Part shown: positions 57,842 to 64,000 of the stretch, piece by piece | How the letters are laid out: the number at the start of each line of letters is the position of its first letter | Numbering within the stretch: position 1 is the stretch's first letter | Origin: Streptomyces chrestomyceticus JCM 4735 | GTDB taxonomy: Bacteria; Actinomycetota; Actinomycetes; Streptomycetales; Streptomycetaceae | Reading direction: 5' to 3' | Assembly: GCF_003865135.1 (NCBI RefSeq) | Contig: NZ_BHZC01000001.1 | Location: forward strand, 5,704,001-5,768,000 | Length of the DNA: 64,000 nucleotides | The notes under the pieces: generated by a model | Databases searched by the model: none | What the model saw: the letters and a program-made list of their open reading frames with translations, nothing else | Told to the model about the DNA's origin: nothing | Translations under genes and position numbers: made by a program

Positions 57842-58456
57842 ATGCCCCGCGGCCGCTACTCCCTCCACGACCCGCACGATCACACCCCCCTCGGCGAAGA
57901 ACACTTCCACTGCGCCACCGGCCCCTCCGGCTGGCGATACGTCTCCCAGCTCACCACCCCCTCCGGAGACCACGCGGGCTCCGTCGACCTCACCCTCGAC
58001 GACCTCGGCCGCCCCATCCGCCTCGAACTCCACGCCGGCGGCTGGCAGGTACGCGGCGCCGCCCTGGAAGGCGTCACCTGGGTCCGCACCGACCCGACCG
58101 GAGCCCACGCCACCGAAGGCAACGTCCCCGCCCACGCCTTCACCGGCGCGTCCCCCGCCTTTCTCGTCGCCACCGCCCGGCTGCTGCGCCCCGCCCCCGG
58201 CACCGGAGCCGTCCGCACCCGCCTCGTGGCCTTCACACCCCCCGTCCTCGCACCCCGCACGCTCGACCAGTCCTGGGCCTTGGTGAACAGGACAGCACAC
58301 CCCACTGACAACGGGCCGCTGACCGCGGACGAATACCAGGTCAACGACCTGGAGACCGGTGAACAGCACGCCGTCCACCTCGCCGGCGACGTCGTCCTGT
58401 CGGCCCCCGGCATCGAACTCGAAGACCTGGAAACCCCGCCCTCGGCCTTCACCTGA
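57842..58456 (+). CDS. Uncharacterised soluble protein
   Basis: 204 aa, ATG start with AAGGACCCCC upstream. No signal peptide, TM or Cys beyond one. Beta-rich composition: WRYVSQLTTPSG, VDLTLDDLGRPIRLELHAGG, WQVRGAALEGVTWVRT, and the second half FLVATARLLRPAPGTGAVRTRLVAF. The N terminus carries several His (SLHDPHDHTPLGEEHFHC) that could bind a metal. Looks like a lipocalin- or glyoxalase-size beta protein, but I do not recognise a family. Immediately downstream of the sahH terminator on the same strand. Confidence 0.7.
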   Translation: MPRGRYSLHDPHDHTPLGEEHFHCATGPSGWRYVSQLTTPSGDHAGSVDLTLDDLGRPIRLELHAGGWQVRGAALEGVTWVRTDPTGAHATEGNVPAHAFTGASPAFLVATARLLRPAPGTGAVRTRLVAFTPPVLAPRTLDQSWALVNRTAHPTDNGPLTADEYQVNDLETGEQHAVHLAGDVVLSAPGIELEDLETPPSAFT

Positions 58457-58568
58457 CCGGCCGACACCCACACTCCCGCGCCGCACCGCAGCGGCCCCTC
58501 GTCCCCCGCGCGCGGCTACCAGCCGCCCCCTCGGCCTCGTCACCGTCCCGCCGCGCCCGGCCCCGCCC

Positions 58569-59657
58569 TCACACCGGCGGCGTGAACCCCGTACGCCGCG
58601 CCCGTCCGCCCGCCGCCCCGCCCCCGTCTCCATCCCCGTTCCCGCCCCCAGGCCCGGCCTCCCCAGCCCCGGCCTCAGCCTTCCCGCCCCCGACTTCCCC
58701 GGCTCGAACAGCCTCCCCGGCACTCACGCCACCCTGCTCCGCCCCCGGCACCCCGTACGACGCCGCCACCTGCGCCGCCCCCGGCTCGCCCGCCTCGCGC
58801 CCGTAGCCGACGCCTCCGTACGCCTCACCCTCGTACACGCCACTCCCGTACGGACCTCCATACGCACCCCCCTGCCCGGCAGCCACCGGCCCCGGAGCCC
58901 CCAACGGCGCCCCGAACGCCCGCTGCGCCTCCCGCGCCTGCCGCTCACCCGTCACCGCGGCCAGATACACCGCCGGATACATCCCCGCCGGCACCGACGC
59001 CCCGGTCCAGCCGCACAGATCCGCCGCCAGCCGAGCCCCCATCGCCCCGCCGACCTGCGGATCGAGCTGCCCTATTCGGCTCAGGTACTGGCGCACCGTC
59101 AGCCACCAGCCGTCCGGAACCCGCGACAGGTCCAGCGCGCCGAGTTCCGCCGCCAGCCAGGGCGGCGGGGGCGGCAGCACCGGCATCCCGCGCGGGGTGG
59201 GTATCCGCTCCCGTACGACGACGGTGCCCGCGAACACATCACCGAGCCGCCGCCCCCTGGCCGAGACCAGCGAGGCGATGCACGCCACCACCCCCATCGT
59301 CAGCACGATCTCCACCGCGCCCAGCGCGCCGCGTACCAGTGCGTTCCGGAACCGGACCGGCCCGCCGTCCTCACGGACCACCCGCAGCCCGCACACCAGC
59401 TTCCCGAGCGACCGGCCGTGGCTCAGCGTCTCCACCACGATCGGCACCCCGACCAGCACCAGCACGAACAACGCCACCGACACCGCGGCTCTCGCCGCCT
59501 CGTCCATGGACGCCGTGGCACTGAGCAGCAGCAGCGACACCAGCACATACGCACTCCAGGTCACCGCGAGATCGACGAGGACCGCCAGCGCCCGGCTCGG
59601 CAACCGGGCCGGCCGCAACCCGAGTACCACCGCCTCGCCCGTCACGAGCTCGTTCAC
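58569..59657 (-). CDS. RDD family membrane protein
   Basis: 362 aa from GTG 59657 (GGAAGGG upstream), where the conserved part VTGEAVVLGLRPARLPSRALA begins. ATG 59753 with a strong GAGGTGA is an alternative giving 394 aa. RDD features: the Arg of LPSRALAVLVDLAV, then three TM helices, GRSLGKLVCGLRVVREDGGP, and SARGRRLGDVFAGTVVVRER. The C-terminal half is a cytoplasmic, Gly/Ala/Tyr-rich extension with a soluble segment WWLTVRQYLSRIGQLDPQVGG. Probable transporter or membrane-associated partner. Divergent from the SpoIIM-like gene, a standard pairing in actinomycetes. Confidence 0.85.
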   Translation of the reverse strand: MNELVTGEAVVLGLRPARLPSRALAVLVDLAVTWSAYVLVSLLLLSATASMDEAARAAVSVALFVLVLVGVPIVVETLSHGRSLGKLVCGLRVVREDGGPVRFRNALVRGALGAVEIVLTMGVVACIASLVSARGRRLGDVFAGTVVVRERIPTPRGMPVLPPPPPWLAAELGALDLSRVPDGWWLTVRQYLSRIGQLDPQVGGAMGARLAADLCGWTGASVPAGMYPAVYLAAVTGERQAREAQRAFGAPLGAPGPVAAGQGGAYGGPYGSGVYEGEAYGGVGYGREAGEPGAAQVAASYGVPGAEQGGVSAGEAVRAGEVGGGKAEAGAGEAGPGGGNGDGDGGGAAGGRARRTGFTPPV

Positions 59658-59787
59658 CTGCGCCGCCCTTCCTTGCCCCACCTCGTACCGGTCCGTCCCC
59701 GAACCGCCGCCCGCCCCATGGCCGACCGGGCCAGTCTGCCAAGCTGACGGCATCGTCACCTCACGGCCGCCGCCAGGAGCTGAATCC

Positions 59788-60795
59788 ATGGACCTCGATG
59801 TCTTCGTAAGGGCCCACCGCGCCGAGTGGGACCGGCTCGAAGAACTGCTGCGCCGTAAACGCCGCCTCACCGGCGCCGAGGCCGACGAACTGATCACCCT
59901 CTACCAGCGCACCACCACCCACCTGTCCCTCCTCCAGGCCAGCGCCCCCGACCCCGCCCTTACGGGACGCCTCACCTCCCTCGTGGCGCGCGCCCGCAGT
60001 ACGGTCACCGGCGCGCGCAAGGCATCCTGGCGGGACGCCGCCCGCTTCTTCACGGTGTCGTTCCCCGCCGCGGTCTACCGCCTGCGCCACTGGTGGGTGC
60101 CGACGGCCCTCCTCTCCACTGGGATCGGCGCCCTCATCGCCTGGTGGATCGCCACCCACCCCGAGGTCCAGGCCGCCATCGGCGCCCCCGAAGACCTGCG
60201 CGCCATGACCCGCCCCGGCGGGGAGTACGAGACGTACTACTCCAGCCACCCCGCCGCGTCCTTCGCCGCCCAGGTATGGACGAACAACGCCCAGGCGGTC
60301 GCCCTGTGCCTGGTCCTGGGAGCCTTCCTCGGCCTGCCCGTCTTCTGGGTGCTCTTCCAGAACATGCTCAACCTGGGCGTCGGCCTCGGCCTGATGGCGT
60401 CGGCCGGCCGCCTCGACTCCTTCCTCGGCCTCCTCCTCCCGCACGGCCTCCTGGAACTCACCGCGGTCTTCGTCGCAGCCGGCATCGGCCTGCGCCTGGG
60501 ATGGACGGTCATCGACCCCGGCCCGCGCACCCGCCGCACCGCCCTCGCCGAAGAGGGCCGCTCCGCCCTCGGCGTGGCCGTCGGCCTGGCCGCCGTGCTG
60601 TTCGTGTCCGGCGTTCTCGAAGGCTTCGTCACCCCGTCCGGCCTGCCCACCTGGGCCCGCATCACCATCGGTGTCGTCGCCGAGCTGGCCTTTCTCGCGT
60701 ACGTGTACGTACTCGGCGGCCGTGCCGTCCGATCAGGCGAAACGGGGGATGTCGACGAGGCGGACCGCGAGGCACCCGTACCGACCGCTGCCTGA
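59788..60795 (+). CDS. Stage II sporulation protein M-like membrane protein
   Basis: 335 aa, ATG with CAGGAGC upstream. A cytoplasmic N-terminal helical region (MDLDVFVRAHRAEWDRLEEL, then RRLTGAEADELITLYQ) precedes ~6 TM helices. SpoIIM-domain marks: WVPTALLSTGIGALIAWWI, the NNAQAVALCLVLGAFLGLPV helix, LLLPHGLLELTAVFVAAGIGLRLG. In Bacillus SpoIIM is part of the engulfment complex. The actinomycete relatives paired with RDD proteins have no established role and are not a SpoIID/P system, which these organisms lack. Confidence 0.88.
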   Translation: MDLDVFVRAHRAEWDRLEELLRRKRRLTGAEADELITLYQRTTTHLSLLQASAPDPALTGRLTSLVARARSTVTGARKASWRDAARFFTVSFPAAVYRLRHWWVPTALLSTGIGALIAWWIATHPEVQAAIGAPEDLRAMTRPGGEYETYYSSHPAASFAAQVWTNNAQAVALCLVLGAFLGLPVFWVLFQNMLNLGVGLGLMASAGRLDSFLGLLLPHGLLELTAVFVAAGIGLRLGWTVIDPGPRTRRTALAEEGRSALGVAVGLAAVLFVSGVLEGFVTPSGLPTWARITIGVVAELAFLAYVYVLGGRAVRSGETGDVDEADREAPVPTAA

Positions 60796-60848
60796 TGTGC
60801 GTGCGACCCCGCTGACCTGCTAATCTCCTCATCTCCCCAAGATGTCCG

Positions 60849-60877
60849 TTGACACGGGCAGGGCGGGGAGGTAGATT
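60849..60877 (+). promoter_or_regulatory. rrn promoter A (TTGACA-N17-TAGATT)
   Basis: Canonical principal-sigma promoter: perfect -35 at 60849-60854, 17-nt spacer, -10 TAGATT at 60872-60877. First of a series before the rRNA operon. Confidence 0.85.
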
Positions 60878-60895
60878 CGAACGGTTGCCACGGAC

Positions 60896-60924
60896 TAGAC
60901 ATGTTCGAGCGCAACGGTTAGTGT
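60896..60924 (+). promoter_or_regulatory. rrn promoter B (TAGACA-N17-TAGTGT)
   Basis: -35-like TAGACA 60896-60901, 17-nt spacer, -10 TAGTGT 60919-60924. Confidence 0.55.
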
Positions 60925-61010
60925 CTCGTCTGCTTCGGGCGGAACATCGATTCCACGAAGCACCTCCGAATCTTTATCCGGAAAACGTTCGCCGATTTCA
61001 GATCGGCAAA

Positions 61011-61280
61011 ACGCTTCTGATAAAGTCGGAACAGCCGAAAGGCAAACCCCTCCGACAATCATCGGAAACGAATTCGGCCCGGCAACGGACCGGAAAGCGG
61101 ATCTGATAGAGTCGGAAAGACCGAAAAGCGAAAGCCGGACGGTCACCCCGCTCCAGCAGGGAGCCGGAAACGGAAAGCGGAAACGCCGAACGGATCTGGT
61201 AAGGTTGGAACCGCGAAGAAGCCGAAAGGCGGAAACGCACCGGCGGAAATCAGGACCGCGAGGATCTGATAGAGTCGGAA
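61011..61280 (+). promoter_or_regulatory. Four tandem rrn -10 elements (promoters C-F)
   Basis: Repeated block with -10 hexamers TAAAGT (61021), TAGAGT (61107), TAAGGT (61200) and TAGAGT (61270), three of them preceded by GGATCTG and all followed by CGGAA- or TGGAA-type sequence. Spacing 86, 93 and 70 nt. None has a good TTGACA, but sequences rich in CGGAAA lie between. This matches the multi-promoter layout of Streptomyces rrn operons. Confidence 0.7.
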
Positions 61281-61345
61281 ACGCAAGACCGAAGGGAAGC
61301 GCCCGGAGAGCCTGGTGAAACAGGCACAAAGGAAGCGTCCGTTCC

Positions 61346-61552
61346 TTGAGAACTCAACAGCGTGCCAAAAGTCAACGCCAGATATGTTGATACCCTGTCC
61401 ACCGGCAGCAGCCGGAGGATGAGGTTCCTTTGAAAAGCCCACCAGCATCCACGCGGTGCGGGTGGCACACACAGCGAGGACGCTGTGAACGGGAAGCCTA
61501 TTCCGCTTCCTGTTCCGCTCTCGTGTGTGTTACCGGGATGACCCGGAAACAT
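61346..61552 (+). ncRNA. rRNA leader with antitermination/processing motif
   Basis: TTGAGAACTCAACAGCGTG at 61346-61364 has a near-copy (TTGAGAACTGCACAGTG) in the 16S-23S spacer at 63354-63370, as expected of boxA-like antitermination or processing signals. A small hairpin CCGGG/CCCGG at 61533-61546 directly precedes 16S. Confidence 0.6.
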
Positions 61553-63391
<1,839 letters not shown>

Positions 63392-64000
63392 GTTTTTAAG
63401 GGCGCACGGTGGATGCCTTGGCACCAGGAACCGATGAAGGACGTGGGAGGCCACGATAGGCCCCGGGGAGCTGTCAACCGAGCTTTGATCCGGGGGTGTC
63501 CGAATGGGGAAACCCGGCAGTCGTCATGGGCTGTCACCCATACCTGAACACATAGGGTATGTGGAGGGAACGCGGGGAAGTGAAACATCTCAGTACCCGC
63601 AGGAAGAGAAAACAACCGTGATTCCGGGAGTAGTGGCGAGCGAAACTGGATGAGGCCAAACCGTATTGGTGTGATACCCGGCAGGGGTTGCCAGTGCGGG
63701 GTTGTGGGATCTCTTTTCTGCAGTCTGCCGGCTGTGGGACGAGTCAGAAACCGTTGATGTAGGCGAAGGACATGCGAAAGGTCCGGCGTAGAGGGTAAGA
63801 CCCCCGTAGCTGAAACATCAGCGGCTCGTTTAAGAGACACCCAAGTAGCACGGGGCCCGTGAAATCCCGTGTGAATCTGGCGGGACCACCCGCTAAGCCT
63901 AAATATTCCCTGGTGACCGATAGCGGATAGTACCGTGAGGGAATGGTGAAAAGTACCGCGGGAGCGGAGTGAAATAGTACCTGAAACCGTGTGCCTACAA
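63392..64000 (+). rRNA. 23S ribosomal RNA, 5' part
   Basis: Starts near GTTTTTAAGGGCGCACGGTG; GGTGGATGCCTTGGCACCAG is the conserved 5' domain I sequence. Runs off the right edge. The exact 5' end is approximate. Confidence 0.95.

Overview
The window is high-GC actinobacterial chromosome. It ends in a ribosomal RNA operon whose 16S and 23S sequences, together with WhiB, SpoIIM-like and RDD proteins and codon use with G/C in nearly every third position, place it in Streptomyces or a very close relative. The species cannot be named from this alone. Almost everything is ordinary core-type chromosome. I see no prophage, transposase, CRISPR array, tRNA gene or classical secondary-metabolite cluster.

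Layout. 1-2 kb: end of a membrane-anchored exported protein and a sortase-type (LAETG) surface protein. 2-7.2 kb: POT peptide transporter, a two-component system, a GtrA membrane protein and an I42 (chagasin-like) protease inhibitor. 7.4-13.1 kb: purK-purE-dipeptidase with 4-nt overlaps, a UDP-glucose dehydrogenase and an acyl-CoA dehydrogenase. 13.1-15.2 kb: an XRE/DUF6879 regulatory module of four overlapping genes, associated with two copies of a 20-nt sequence. 15.2-32.9 kb: a cell-envelope region with five LytR-CpsA-Psr (LCP) glycopolymer transferases, a glycosyltransferase, an MFS exporter next to a frameshifted polyprenyl-synthetase-like gene, a PGRP-type amidase and a nucleotidyltransferase. 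33-36.8 kb: a DNA glycosylase, then cysteine dioxygenase-fbiA-fbiB (coenzyme F420) reading leftwards. Upstream of the dioxygenase I read an unlisted 28-codon Cys-rich ORF that looks like a cysteine-sensing leader peptide. 37.5-44.8 kb: whiB, a giant glycosyltransferase, DUF5719, a zincin-fold protein and DUF3499. 45-52.1 kb: lactate permease, then the mannose set manB-Trm112-SIS-manA and a cation efflux protein. 52.6-57.7 kb: a solitary fructose-type PTS IIBC-IIA protein with an oversized repetitive linker, and sahH. 57.8-60.8 kb: an unknown protein and the divergent RDD/SpoIIM pair. 60.8-64 kb: tandem rrn promoters, 16S, spacer without tRNA, and the start of 23S.

How the genes work together. 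ManA, ManB and the nucleotidyltransferase can make GDP-mannose or a related sugar nucleotide. UDP-glucose dehydrogenase gives UDP-glucuronate. The glycosyltransferases, GtrA and the LCP enzymes can build and attach wall glycopolymers, and the amidase trims peptidoglycan. PurE/PurK (purines), SahH (methyl cycle) and FbiA/FbiB (F420) are housekeeping metabolism. WhiB and the two-component system are regulators. The most interesting signals are the Cys-rich leader, the repeat associated with the XRE module, the repetitive inserts in ManA and the PTS protein, and the crowded rrn promoter region.
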